Assembly (NCBI GenBank): GCA_027579435.1
Contig: JANBPK010000770.1
Location: 207,490-271,489 of the forward strand
Reading direction: 5' to 3'
Length of the DNA stretch: 64,000 bases
Source: Candolleomyces eurysporus
Taxonomy: Eukaryota; Basidiomycota; Agaricomycetes; Agaricales; Psathyrellaceae
The translations under genes were made by a program, and so were the position numbers. Below the pieces are notes generated by a model, which did no database searches, was not told the DNA's origin, and was given only the letters and a program-made list of their open reading frames with translations. Shown in pieces: positions 9,970 to 20,453 of this stretch (position 1 is its first letter; each line of letters starts with the position of its first letter).

Positions 9970-10990
9970 ATGGAGAAGTCATCGATTGGTGTTGGTTCCT
10001 GGTATGCACACTTCTTTTAATCATTGTCTGTAGTCTTACCTTTCAGCTTTAGCAAATATAACAAGCTACCGCTCTGACCGGCTTATGGCGTTCTATAATC
10101 AAGCCCGGAGAAAGACCTGGCCTCGTAAAAGTAACACAATTCGGCTCGACGGGGACGACAAATGGGACTACATCTATTTCGATGGGACGGATATTTTGCA
10201 GGAGGTGTCAGGAGCAATGGTAAAATTTAGACTCATATATCTCCCCGGATCCAAGACGCTCTGACCACTGCGCGCCAAGCCTTCGTTCTTACAGACCAAC
10301 CAGGACTAGGTTCGCCCTATGATCTCGATCCAAGGGCTTCAGTGACTAACTAATAATTTACAGGAAACTTCTACGCTCTGTGGCACCTCCTCATCACCCG
10401 TCTTGAGCGGCGGCTCCCCACTGCCGTCCAAATCGAGGAGTCCGATTTCAATATACTGTTCCAAGAAAGTGGAGTTTCCCTTCACGATGCGGCGAACCCT
10501 TAACACCGCCCAGACTTGTCAAACTTTTGGCTGCTCTGCGACACCAGTGGCACCTTGAAGTAGCCATGTCGAGGCTTCTTTACGTCCAAAGGAGTAAAAA
10601 TCCAGGCTTCACCGGATAGCTTTGGAGGCTGGATCAAGGAGGCCAATGCTACGTTCATTTACGCGAACTTGCCGTGTCCAATCGAGATAGCTGCTATTGC
10701 GTGAGTTGACTCGAGTTCCCTTCTCCAAGCCAAATCTTGGTTATGAACCTTGAAAGACTATCTCCCTGATGGAAAAATGGGGTCCCTCGATCTGCACGGT
10801 AATCAACAAATCAACATCCTGGAGGTGCCGGACTATGAGTAGCGCCTTTCTCTGATACAGCGACGCGCCGCTACACATTCAAGCCAACAGACCGTTTTTG
10901 ATCAAGAGGGCCCAATCAGCGTTAATTTACTCGTTCTTCCTGCTCGTGATGTTCCAGTCGAAGATAGCAATGGCGATGCGAGTCAGGAAT
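9970..10990 (+). pseudogene. Decayed P-loop NTPase of the fungal Crinkler/RHS-like type
   Basis: Remnant of a large basidiomycete NTPase family sometimes annotated as Crinkler- or retrotransposon-hot-spot-like. Blocks survive in order: DDKWDYIYFDGTDILQEVSGAM (about 10150-10220, split here by a likely intron), AFVLTDQPGLG (about 10276), a spliced NFYALWHLLITRLERRLPTAVQ, FWLLCDTSGTLK, a block ending PCPIEIAAIA, and KWGPSICTVIN. The P-loop Lys is replaced (GLG then N). In-frame stops occur at 10501-10503 (TAA) and 10561-10563 (TAG). No intact start or C-terminal region is seen. The family assignment rests on recalled motif order and should be checked by search. Confidence 0.55.
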
Positions 10991-12184
10991 GAATTGGAGG
11001 AGCAAGACGTGTTACACCTGACTGGACGGTGCCTGAAACAATTGATGAAGGGGGGGGTATCCTAAGCAAACATATAGCACTATCAGGCTAGCCTGTGGAC
11101 TCGTGGTTGTATTCTCCAGAAGTTCCTCAAATATAAGTCTCATTTTCTTGACTCTCGCAGATCGCTGAAGGCGAGTGAAGGATAAGATTGCTTTTGAGAC
11201 TTGAAGAATATATTCTAGCATGAGAGCAGAGATACCAGTCAAGGCTACCAGGTTCCTTTGCCTTGCTACGTTGGCCCTTCCGCTTCGTCCTCAGACCCAT
11301 GCAAGAGGAAATTTCAGCGGATCAAGGGCCGACTCCCCGCGACTCGGATCATTTTGGGACCTCCATCCCGAGCCTGAGCCCGATTTAGAGCGTTCAATGG
11401 CAGACGTCGCATTTCATACAAAAAAANCCAACGTAAATTGCAAGAAAAAAAAAAAGATACTACGATATGCTACAAGAATATTTTGATCCTCTACAACAGG
11501 GAATTCAAACTGAAAACAGATTGCGTCTGAACGGAGACAAAGACGAGACGGCACAAAAGGGAAGGGGAGAAAAGGAACAAACGTGCCAGATGGGCTGAGT
11601 ACAGAGGTGCGAAAATTCTACATGTGTAAGTACAGACAGAAACGTGCGGCAGGTCATCATGATAAGTGAGATATATGAGTCAGTGCGTGCGTGTGTAGAC
11701 GATGAGAATAAGAGAGAAGATTCGTGGGGGTCTAGAAATGCAAGTAGACGTAAACGATGACAGATAGGAATAGAATATAACAGAACAGACAGATAGATGG
11801 ATGGGCGGATAGATGGAAAGGAAGATAGATGAGAGAATGCGGAATGTCGGAGGGTAATTGTGCATTTGAGATGAAGCGGCGAAGCGAAATGAAATGATCC
11901 CGAAATGGGCGAGAGAGGGGCGTCACAAATCCACCAAACATGTGTAGTGCATCTTCTACTCCGTATGCAGAACATCGTCCTTCCACATACAGAAACCGCC
12001 AATCGATGCACGTCTTCTATCCCCTTCTCGAAATCTATACCGAGAACCAAGGGCGAGGCGTTGGAAAGGGTAGTTGCCTGAGGGCTCGAGGCTTATGATA
12101 GGAGATGATTGGTAATGGGTGCGTGGTTCGGAGAGAGATAGGGAGAGACAGGGATGGCCACGAAGAGATAGCGCAGAAGACAAG
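10991..12184. other. Intergenic region with an imperfect GATA/GATG repeat
   Basis: No gene supported. Long minus-strand frames between 11505 and 12050 read as low-complexity hydrophobic sequence over an imperfect tetranucleotide repeat at about 11787-11831, and are best explained as 3'-flanking DNA of the next gene. An N lies at 11427, after a poly-A run. Confidence 0.5.
11787..11831. repeat. Imperfect GATA/GATG/GACA microsatellite
   Basis: Short run of AGAC, AGAT and GGAT tetramers on the plus strand. Confidence 0.6.
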
Positions 12185-13380
12185 CTATGATTGGCCGGAA
12201 GGCTTCCACACGTTGTCTAGCTGCTGTAGCCCTTCGTACCGTAGGAGACCTCGCCACTCGTTCCGAAGGCCAGCAGAACCTGGCTTGAGTTCCCCCCNGT
12301 CCTGCCCGCCGTCCATCTTCATCGTCAATAACTAATAAGTCCTCGTCGTGAAGCTTCATGACTAGTTGGTGGATGCTTGTATAGGTGTCTTCAGGAGGCA
12401 AGTCGGAATGTGAGGCGTCTCCTTTGAGGGGAGTGAGAGGGGGAACGGGAGGAGAGGGCGGTCGTCGACCACCGGGTGGCAAGACGGTGCCACCGTAGTA
12501 GCATACGCCGAGTGCGAATGCATCGGCAGCAGATGATGATGGGGCGAGGATAATAACGGGGCGTTGGTCTTCAGAAGACGAATGGAGACGATGCAGGAAT
12601 GCGCAACCCAATCGAATTTGTCTTGCAGTCAACTGAGTAGACCCAGCTTCCTCCGGCTCCGACTTGGGTAGTGAGAGTCGCAGAATGCCTTTCTGCTTAT
12701 CGTCGTCGATGTTGAGCTCGCCAGGAACCAGACGGACGATGGCGGAATAGCGCTGTTTCAGAGTATCTTCCTCTTCATCGTCAGGCTCCGAATCGCTGCC
12801 GCCCTCTGATGGTTCTCCCTTCCACATCTTACCGCTGAACCCAACAAACACCCTCGACCCACGTCCTATTTCCTGCAAACACAGTGCTTGTTCTTGTCGA
12901 CTTGCTATCGACTGCGGCCGTCGTGCATGGCGACGAGGAAGATGACTGATGTGCGGTTGGAGGGGTCCTGGAGAGGGGTGTCTCACTTGCTTTGAGACAG
13001 GACTCGATGAGGGCGGCACTGGCTGGCGGTCGGCGTCCCTGGAAGGGCTTCGTGCGTTTGAAAGAGCATCCTTGCTCTCGAACCCGCCTTCTGTCTTGTT
13101 CGAGTCGAAGCTATCCGACCGAGCGCGTCTTGGAACGCTAGGGTCGCGTTTCTTTGTTCGACGCGGGAGGTGACTGTGGTGAGGCTCGATAAAACCCTTG
13201 CCGCTCATTCTTGTGGGTACGGCTGGTCGGATTGTGCGAGTCATTGGGATTCCTGGTCGTTTCAGTATCTCCGACAAGGGTGGATCAGACTCTGTCCCTT
13301 TCAAAGGGGGNAGGAGAGACGATGAGAGTGGAAGAGCTGGCTGAAGCAACGCTAGAGAAAGAAGAGTCGAAGTGATCCAT
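12185..13380 (-). CDS. Ser/Pro-rich conserved hypothetical protein, 397 aa
   Basis: Single-exon gene, not recognised. It carries Ns at 12298 and 13311; leaving both out gives one uninterrupted 397-codon frame from MDHFDSSFSS to WRGLLRYEGLQQLD and the stop at 12185-12187. The first about 190 residues are basic and Ser/Pro-rich. Next comes an acidic DSEPDDEEED stretch, and a more ordered C-terminal half (KQRYSAIVRLVPGEL, RPVIILAPSSSAADAFALGVCYYG, LVMKLHDEDLLVID). The central block loosely recalls the core of dual-specificity phosphatases, but no HCxxGxxR active site is present, so a catalytic role is not claimed. Confidence 0.6.
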
Positions 13381-14853
13381 GACGAGGTAAAAAGAGAAGC
13401 TGCCAGTTTAGGTCTGGGCACCCTAGATTTTAACTGCGGGCGAAATGAAGCAGGCTGCAACCGGTGGAGTGGAGTTTCCGTCACCTTTCGTGCAAATGGA
13501 GATAAGCTCCCGATGCACCAGTTGCGATGATGAGGATGCGGCGAGGCTACCAGAGCCTCAGTCGGGGGTGTCCAGTAAGGCAGGGGGAGAATCTAAGCAG
13601 TGAAGGTGGTGCGCAACGAGGCTGATCTGCATGAAATTGCGAGGTGCAGGTGATGAAGATGGGAATGTCTGAAAAAGTGTAGGGACGTGCCGATTTTGTA
13701 AGCGACCGGCGAGATTAGATATGTTTTCCGATCACCGACAGTCGTGGACGCCGCTGTTGCCTTCGTCGCGGTCGGATCGGTTGGCCACACTGTGTATACC
13801 AAAGGACAATGGGTTCAATAAAATAAAATAAAAAATCAGAAGAATTTTTACTTCCAATTAGGAAAAAGGACTCACTTGATTCGGCAGAAAACAAATATTT
13901 CGATTCCTCCTGCTAACGGGAGGAATCGCAGGGTCCAAGTCATTGTTGCCACAGAAATCTGATTGTTAGCCATGACAGGTCTCCAGTACGTATTTACGTC
14001 CAACATGCTCGAGCGGCATGGTGGAAGTTTAGTATGGAAGGTGCCTATCCAGTTACCGGTGGGTCGTGGTTGGCACGAGGCGCTGAAGCTGGCGGCTGAA
14101 TTGCCACACATTCCGAGGTGAAACATTCAGTGAATGGGTTATTTTCTGTGTGATCACATTCATCAGAAAGCCCTTACCTAAAAACGAGAACCTACGCAGA
14201 CAACTTGCAGAGGGCCACGGAATGAGGAAAAAGCTCTTCGGCCTCGTGTGCTAATTTCCGAATCAATACAGCTTTCTTCAGTCGAACTTGGGAATCACTG
14301 CAATCTCTCGGTGAGCTGAAATCTGTTGTCCCGGGCCCCCGAGGTATGTCGGTTCTTGGGGGGGCTCTTGGCTGGAGCGCATTCTGTCTGTGCTGTCAAC
14401 TCAAAACCCGTCTCCAAGCTCTTGCAAATCTGATTATGAATGTCAATATGTTCAAATTTCATTCAAGGCCTTACCTTGTATTCTATTAATACACTAACCG
14501 AGTTCACTGTGCTGGATAGCAGACTATCACCATGACGTGCCAGGCGCTTCGTGTTGGTGCCTTCAGGCGGCGTTTCAAAGTTTCATTTCCCGCCGGCAAC
14601 GACCGACGATGAGCACCGAGGCGTGTTCATCGCCTCCAACGACGCCCACGACGTCGAGCTTCACAGTAAAAGCTGTATATTTTCCCTTGACCACCATATA
14701 CTACCTCGCTTCATTTGTCGATATCCGGCAACGTAACAGGTTACAGCCGACACTTTACACCAGTACCGCCACAGAGATAGGCGCCGAGGGTACTATATCA
14801 CCATGAGGAACAGGCGTTTTACACCTTGATCACGACGACATCAGTGCCTCATC
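13381..14853. other. Intergenic, 1.5 kb, divergent promoters
   Basis: Lies between the divergently transcribed Ser/Pro-rich gene and Hsp70-like gene 1. Short frames at 13593-13802, 13872-14126 and 14537-14806 show no domain and no convincing splice partners. Confidence 0.4.
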
Positions 14854-17353
14854 ATGAAGGACCGCGCAGCACATGGCGGGTTCAGCAGGAAGCTGGTCAT
14901 TGCGTTCGACATTGGGACGACATTCAGTGGTATTTCGTACAGGTGAGTGCAGATTCTCCGCCTTAGGGGCCGCAGACCACTCACAGAGGGTCAAACAGTA
15001 TACTGGACCCTGGCCATACTCCGAAGATCCAAGGCGTTACAAGGTAAGTGGCTCTCGCTTATACCTAGGGTCTCTGCTTAGACTTGAACAGGTTTCCAGC
15101 TCAAGAGCAGATCAATGGGTCCTCGAAGATACCGACGGTTCTGTACTATGGTAGCGACGGCAAAGTGCGGGCTGTTGGGGCCGAAGCGATAAGCGAGGGC
15201 ATCTACGAGCAGGCTGAGGATGAGGGCTGGGTCAAGGTCGAATGGTACGTCCTCAATTCAATCGAAATACGATGAGAAACGGGGTCTCAAATGCTGTTAG
15301 GTTCAAGCTACACCTGCGCCCCCTGAATGACTCGTCTGACGGGTCTATCACTACCCAACTGCCGCCCCTACCTCAAGGCAAAACTGTGATTGGGGTCTAC
15401 AGCGACTTCATGAAATACCTTCACAAGTGCGCAAGGAGCTACATCGAACAAACGCACCCGAACGGCATTGACCTGTGGAAATCTTTGGCGCCTAAGGCTG
15501 AATACATTCTCTCGCATCCAAACGGCTGGGAGGGCTCTCAGCAGAACCAAATGAGGCGGGCTGCCATCACCGCTGGTCTCATACCTGATACCCAAGCTGG
15601 ACATGACCGGCTCTTCTTCGTCACTGAAGGAGAGGCCAGTCTTCACTACTCTCTGGAAAACGGTCTCCCTGCTGATTCCATGAAGGTGCGTTCGATCGCC
15701 TTCTCTTTCAGTGTCTCGAAGTAACGTAGAGTACAGCAAGGTGATGGCGTCGTTATTGTCGACGCGGGCGGTGGCACAGTCGACATCAGTGCCTACGCGC
15801 AGTCTACTGAAACCCCGGCTGGCTCCACGTCTCAAGTGTTCGAGGAGATCGCACCTCCCCAATGCCATTTCCATGGCTCTGTTTTCGTCAGCTTGCACGC
15901 TCGCGTTTTCCTTTCCAGTAAGCAAGACGACTCCTCTATCGATTTAGGCCCTCTTGTCTCACAATGTTGTAGATCTTCTTGCCGAATCTGCATTTATTGA
16001 CGACCTCGATACGATTGTTCGTTGCTTTGACAAGACCACGAAATTGCGTTTCCGGAGCCAGAACGACCCTCAATTCATCAAGTTTGGTTCCACACGCGAC
16101 AACGAACCTGAAACCAACATTCGCTATGGCCAGCTCAAACTTTCAGGGTGCGTTGATATTCCGAGATCCGTGTTTTGCTTTTTGGTATTGACAGCGGCTT
16201 GCAGGCAGGATGTAGCGCAGTTCTTCGAGCCCTCAATCACCTGCGTCGTGAATGCTGTGCGGGAACAGCGCAAAAACGCACACAAGCCGTTCTCGGTCAG
16301 TTCACTCTTTTGTACTGCCTGTCCATCGTCGTATACTAACCTAGTACATATCGTTAACAGCATGTGGTGCTTGTAGGGGGCTTCGCGAGTAGCGACTGGC
16401 TGTACGACAACGTGAGAGAGCGACTTGGGCCTGATGGATTCAACGTCATTCGACCAGAGAATCACCTGTATGTCGTTCGGAAAAGTCTCTCTGATTACGA
16501 TCTCACACTTTGTATTGCCTGCAGGAATAAGGCTGTTGCCGATGGTGCCATGTCGTTTTATATCGACCATTGCGTGAGGACTCGAGTATCCAAATTCACA
16601 TATGGGCAATTCTCGAACACCAAGTTTGACCCACACAATGCGGAACATCAGAGGCGTGTTCATGATACGTATGTCTCGCTCTCTGGACAAAAGAACGTCA
16701 GGAACAACTTTAGCATCATCTTGCCGAAGGTAAATAATTTGATAGCATCTTTTGGTCCGCGTTGGGCTGACGCCAACTTGCCAGAACACTCAAGTATCGG
16801 AAACGAAAGAATTCTCGAAGGATTTCCATATCTCGCGGAAGACGATTGACAAACTCACGACGGCCAACGTTAACGTATGGTGTTATCGCGGGCAGCTTGC
16901 CACTCCTCAATGGAAGGACGTTGACAGAGGTAATTTCGCTCTCTTGGTCTCAATCTCATGAGGTAGACGTTGACATTTGGTATCCATCTGCGCTAGAAAA
17001 CTACACGAAGCTATGCGCGATTGAAGTAGATTTGAGCCATTTGAGATCCATTGCGGATCAGTTCAAGAGGATGGGCCCAGACGGGGCGTATTATCGTCTT
17101 CACTACAAACTGATCCTCCTATTTGGCCTATCTGAATTGAAAGCTGTGTTTTCGTGGAAGGAAAATGTAAGTGATTGGTTCGAAATGCGGACGACTTGGG
17201 AGACTGATATCGATCTCGATATATTAGGGTGCGGAGAAGAGGTGAGCATTTTGAATCGAGCGTCTTGCCCGACTCGTAGACTAATCTGGTTCCCCGCCTA
17301 GGTCTCCTGCGAAGATTATTTACGATCCAGAGGATACTGGTGTTCGTGCTTGA
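14854..17353 (+). CDS. Hsp70-like (HSPA12-type) ATPase, gene 1, 603 aa
   Basis: Actin/Hsp70-fold ATPase of the divergent family expanded in Agaricomycetes. Thirteen exons: 14854..14942, 14999..15043, 15092..15244, 15301..15685, 15737..15917, 15973..16147, 16205..16295, 16361..16467, 16525..16729, 16785..16929, 16997..17166, 17228..17241 and 17302..17353 (1812 nt). Motifs: AFDIGTTFSGISY (phosphate 1, near residue 17), VIVDAGGGTVD (phosphate 2, near 230) and LVGGFASSDWL (adenosine). There is no C-terminal substrate-binding domain or EEVD tail as in true Hsp70, so chaperone activity is doubtful. Likely cytosolic. The acceptor of exon 11 was chosen by comparison with gene 2 (ENYTKLC against DNYDVVC). 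Exon 12 is only 14 nt. Confidence 0.9.
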
Positions 17354-18128
17354 TGAGACTCTACGTCACCCCTCATGAATAGTTAATGGATGTGGGTTTT
17401 CTTGGTCGATATTCAGATGACTCAGAGCTTACGATTGCTATAGACATTATGCTGCATGTATATCTAGTTGTACAGCCTTCCGGAATCGCTGTTGTAGGAA
17501 CATTTCACTTTATCAATGGTATCACCCTCGCCTCGCCTCGTGGCTTTAATTCTTCCAATCATATCACGGCCATGCCGGCGTCTTTCCATGGTTCTGGTTC
17601 TGTCTCCTCGAGGTTGATTGGAACGGGCTGCCAAGTGAGGTACGACCGGCTGGCTCCCTGGCCTCCAACCAGATAGCCTTTTCCGATAACTTCGCAACAT
17701 GTCCAATTACCCCACCCTTACAGTTGTCATCATGATCAACGCATGAGGCGTGGGTGGGCTACATCATCCTCAGTTTTCAAACCCCTTGGATCCCGAAAGG
17801 GCCGACACGAGTTCGTTTTTCTCCATTTTTTCTTCGATTCCATTTTGTTCAGTTCGANTTTTTTGCAGAGCTGTGATGAAGGCTCCGTTCAGGAGTCCAT
17901 ACTCAAGCGTGTGGCGGCGCTTAGACCATTACGGACCCTGATGGTTTCCGACAGACGGCGGCGTTGACTCTGATGCATTGCAAGGGTCCAACCCCACTAT
18001 TGAACCTTACCCGCGCTATATACTTGCGGGGCTAGTTGAGAGTGCAACGAAATGAATAAATTCATTCAAGATGTCGTGGCGTGTATGTGAAACTCTCGTA
18101 CCCCCCACCTCCTTTACTTCACCTCATC
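17354..18128. other. Intergenic; promoter side of F-box gene 1
   Basis: No gene seen. Contains an N at 17858 beside a T run, and a TATA-like element near 18017. Confidence 0.5.
18017..18022 (+). promoter_or_regulatory. TATA-like box
   Basis: TATATA about 107 bp upstream of the chosen ATG of the F-box gene at 18129; position fits a core promoter with a short leader. Confidence 0.4.
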
Positions 18129-19970
18129 ATGTCTCACTACTCCCTTCCTTTAGGAATCGAGCCCTCCCTCGATCATCTCCTGGTGTCAAACATCGAACCG
18201 GAAGATGAGGAACTGGATGCAATTCAAGATTTGTTGAAGGAGCCAAAGGCAGAGATGGACGAGTTGGCAGTGCAGATGCTGGAATTGCACAAACTGATGA
18301 AGGATTTGGAGGCTAGAAGGATGAAGCTGCAAGATCGAGTCAAGCCGCTCCAGGCTTTAGTCTCGCCCATCCGTCGACTTCCAGCCGATATCTTGCAAGA
18401 AATATTCCTTCTGTGTCTTCCCGAAGGCCATTTTCCTACTCTCGACCCTCTTCAGGCGCCGTTGGTCCTTACGCATATCTGTCAACGCTGGCGATATGTC
18501 GCGAATGACACCCGCCGACTGTGGACCGCAATCCATATACCCCTTCCGGTCCTTCGGATACCCTCCTCCCACCGTGGTCCTGGACAACCTGTGCACGCCG
18601 CCGAAGATGAGAAGTACAAGCTGAAAGCCAAGTTCACGAGTGTGGTGGATTCGTTTGTGGGAACAGTGAACGCGTGGATTGGAAGGATAGGGGGGTGCGG
18701 ATTGTCGTTTTCCGTCTTCCAAGCGGACTACCAGACCCCCGAAGAAGACGATTGCCTCCGTGCCATCTTCAGTATTCTCCTGCGTCGTTCAAAGCAATGG
18801 GAACACGTGGACGTGGCTGCTCCGCTGCGGTCAGTCGGGAGACTCGTCGCCATCCGGCCGGAGGACGTGCCATCGATGAGATCGTTGACGGTGTGGTCGA
18901 CCTCGCGGCACTCCTTGCCTCGTCCGACGCCAACGTCGTCGTCCGGTGGATTCCCATTCGTTTTGGGTGGTCAGCCATCCACCCCTCCGGAATTCGTCCT
19001 TCCGTTATGGAGGGAGAGCAAGATTTTCGAAGCTCCCCAACTCGAGTCACTGCGCCTCCTTTGCCTCGACGAACCGCTCCCGTTGATGCCGATCGACTGG
19101 TCCAAGTTGACGTCTCTCGTCATCGAAAAACAAGGAACCCTCGCTCATCTTGGATTCTTGCCGAACGATATCGTTATCGACATCCCAGTGTTGGCGGGCG
19201 TATTGCGAAGATGCACTCGTTTGGAACGAGCCCGCGTAGCTCTGACTCCTGGAGCCTCCGAGCCGCTGAACAACCACGAAACCCTCTCCACCCCAATCCA
19301 CCTTCCCAACCTCACTTCCTTTGCCTTCTTCGAGGACAGGTCGTCCTCTGCGAGCTTCTTTAGGATCCTCGAGGCTCCTTGCTTGCGGAAGTTTGAGTTT
19401 CATACGCTGAGGAAGCCTGGGCCGGATAGTGGTCACAATAATTCCTCTTCGCCGCTAATCCCCTTCCTTCGCCGACACGGGCAGAAGATCGATGAGTTCG
19501 TGGTGGATACCCAATACATGGTTCCTTCGGATAGAGCAGCGTGTTGGGAGCTACTGCCCGGGCTGAAGAAGCTCTGTCTCTTTCCGAGCACGTTCTCGAG
19601 TGTTCGATATCCTGGGGACGAGCAAGGGTTGCTGCCGTTCACCAATTGCGATCTGCAGCAGCTTGGGATGGTTATGGAGGGTCAGGGTACTCTCTCCGCG
19701 GGGAGACAAATGTTGCTACCTCAGCTGAGGAGCTTGGAATGCCGAACGTTGTCGACCCTTTCAGATAGTGGCCTTTTGAAGTTTGTGAAGGTGCGGGAGG
19801 GCTTGGGATTGCAACGAGTTTGTGTGGCGTACGAGAAGGATTGGGAAGACCCGGTGGATAATCTCGAGGGCGAGATTCGTGACATGAGGCAGAGGGTCGA
19901 ACTGGTGTTGGAGAAGAGGTGCAGACCGAGATTTGTTCAGCCTCGTTTGGGCCTTCCAATGAGGGATTAG
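18129..19970 (+). CDS. F-box protein with N-terminal coiled coil, 613 aa
   Basis: Probable substrate receptor of an SCF-type ubiquitin ligase. Single exon. Residues about 28-75 form a charged heptad-like coiled coil. They are followed by the F-box (SPIRRLPADILQEIF, near residue 79, then LVLTHICQRWRYVA and LW). The rest is a long Leu-rich region of irregular repeats typical of basidiomycete F-box proteins. The ATG at 18129 was chosen because it follows the TATA-like box, and because the 16 codons upstream (Pro-rich leader) do not look conserved. A second F-box gene of the same plan lies on the opposite strand at 30-31.6 kb. Target unknown. Confidence 0.85.
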   Translation: MSHYSLPLGIEPSLDHLLVSNIEPEDEELDAIQDLLKEPKAEMDELAVQMLELHKLMKDLEARRMKLQDRVKPLQALVSPIRRLPADILQEIFLLCLPEGHFPTLDPLQAPLVLTHICQRWRYVANDTRRLWTAIHIPLPVLRIPSSHRGPGQPVHAAEDEKYKLKAKFTSVVDSFVGTVNAWIGRIGGCGLSFSVFQADYQTPEEDDCLRAIFSILLRRSKQWEHVDVAAPLRSVGRLVAIRPEDVPSMRSLTVWSTSRHSLPRPTPTSSSGGFPFVLGGQPSTPPEFVLPLWRESKIFEAPQLESLRLLCLDEPLPLMPIDWSKLTSLVIEKQGTLAHLGFLPNDIVIDIPVLAGVLRRCTRLERARVALTPGASEPLNNHETLSTPIHLPNLTSFAFFEDRSSSASFFRILEAPCLRKFEFHTLRKPGPDSGHNNSSSPLIPFLRRHGQKIDEFVVDTQYMVPSDRAACWELLPGLKKLCLFPSTFSSVRYPGDEQGLLPFTNCDLQQLGMVMEGQGTLSAGRQMLLPQLRSLECRTLSTLSDSGLLKFVKVREGLGLQRVCVAYEKDWEDPVDNLEGEIRDMRQRVELVLEKRCRPRFVQPRLGLPMRD

Positions 19971-20453
19971 GATGAGATGCTGTTGACGGCGGACAACCCA
20001 CTTTACTTCTTCCTTCCTTCGTACCTCTTTTCTTCTTCTGTTTCCCATCCTATTTTCGGGAAGTTCACGTATTTTTAGCCTTCATTCAAATAGCTCCTTT
20101 GCTGTGTGTCGTGGGTGTGACAAGGAGAGTTTTCCCATCACCGCCCGGCATCAGTCATATTCAGTGAATCAACCGGAAATGTCACGATGCAGCAACGCCC
20201 CTGAAAAGTAGCCGATTGTCAATACGCTGCCATGTTGCCGACAGCGCCCAAAACAAGATTTGTTTGCTTATCCTCGGTCGCGTCCACGACTGTGGGCACA
20301 CCCTCACTGTCTTTTCCCTTTATCTTCTCCACACTCCTTTACCCCCTTCCCCGATTCCTTTGAACGCCCCCTCCCGAATTCTGGAAAAATTCAGGAGCGG
20401 GCCCTTACCCTTGTGTGAACTGGCCTAAAGAGGTCCCAATACTATTCGTCAGA
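19971..20453. other. Intergenic
   Basis: No gene seen. Pyrimidine-rich tracts before 20454 fit a fungal promoter for the bestrophin-like gene. Confidence 0.45.

Noticed and set aside
11505..12050. 181-codon hydrophobic minus-strand frame that might suggest a membrane protein
   Set aside because: The composition comes from a tetranucleotide repeat and pyrimidine-rich 3'-flanking DNA; it lies downstream of a real stop.
12541..12700. Possible dual-specificity phosphatase domain in the Ser/Pro-rich gene
   Set aside because: No catalytic Cys-Arg signature is present; similarity is too vague to name a function.
16930..16966. 37-nt intron in Hsp70-like gene 1
   Set aside because: Frame-compatible but shorter than any other intron here; the acceptor at 16996 gives a 67-nt intron and aligns with gene 2.
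18674..19363. 229-codon plus-strand frame
   Set aside because: Alternative frame of the F-box gene; Arg/Pro-rich shadow sequence.
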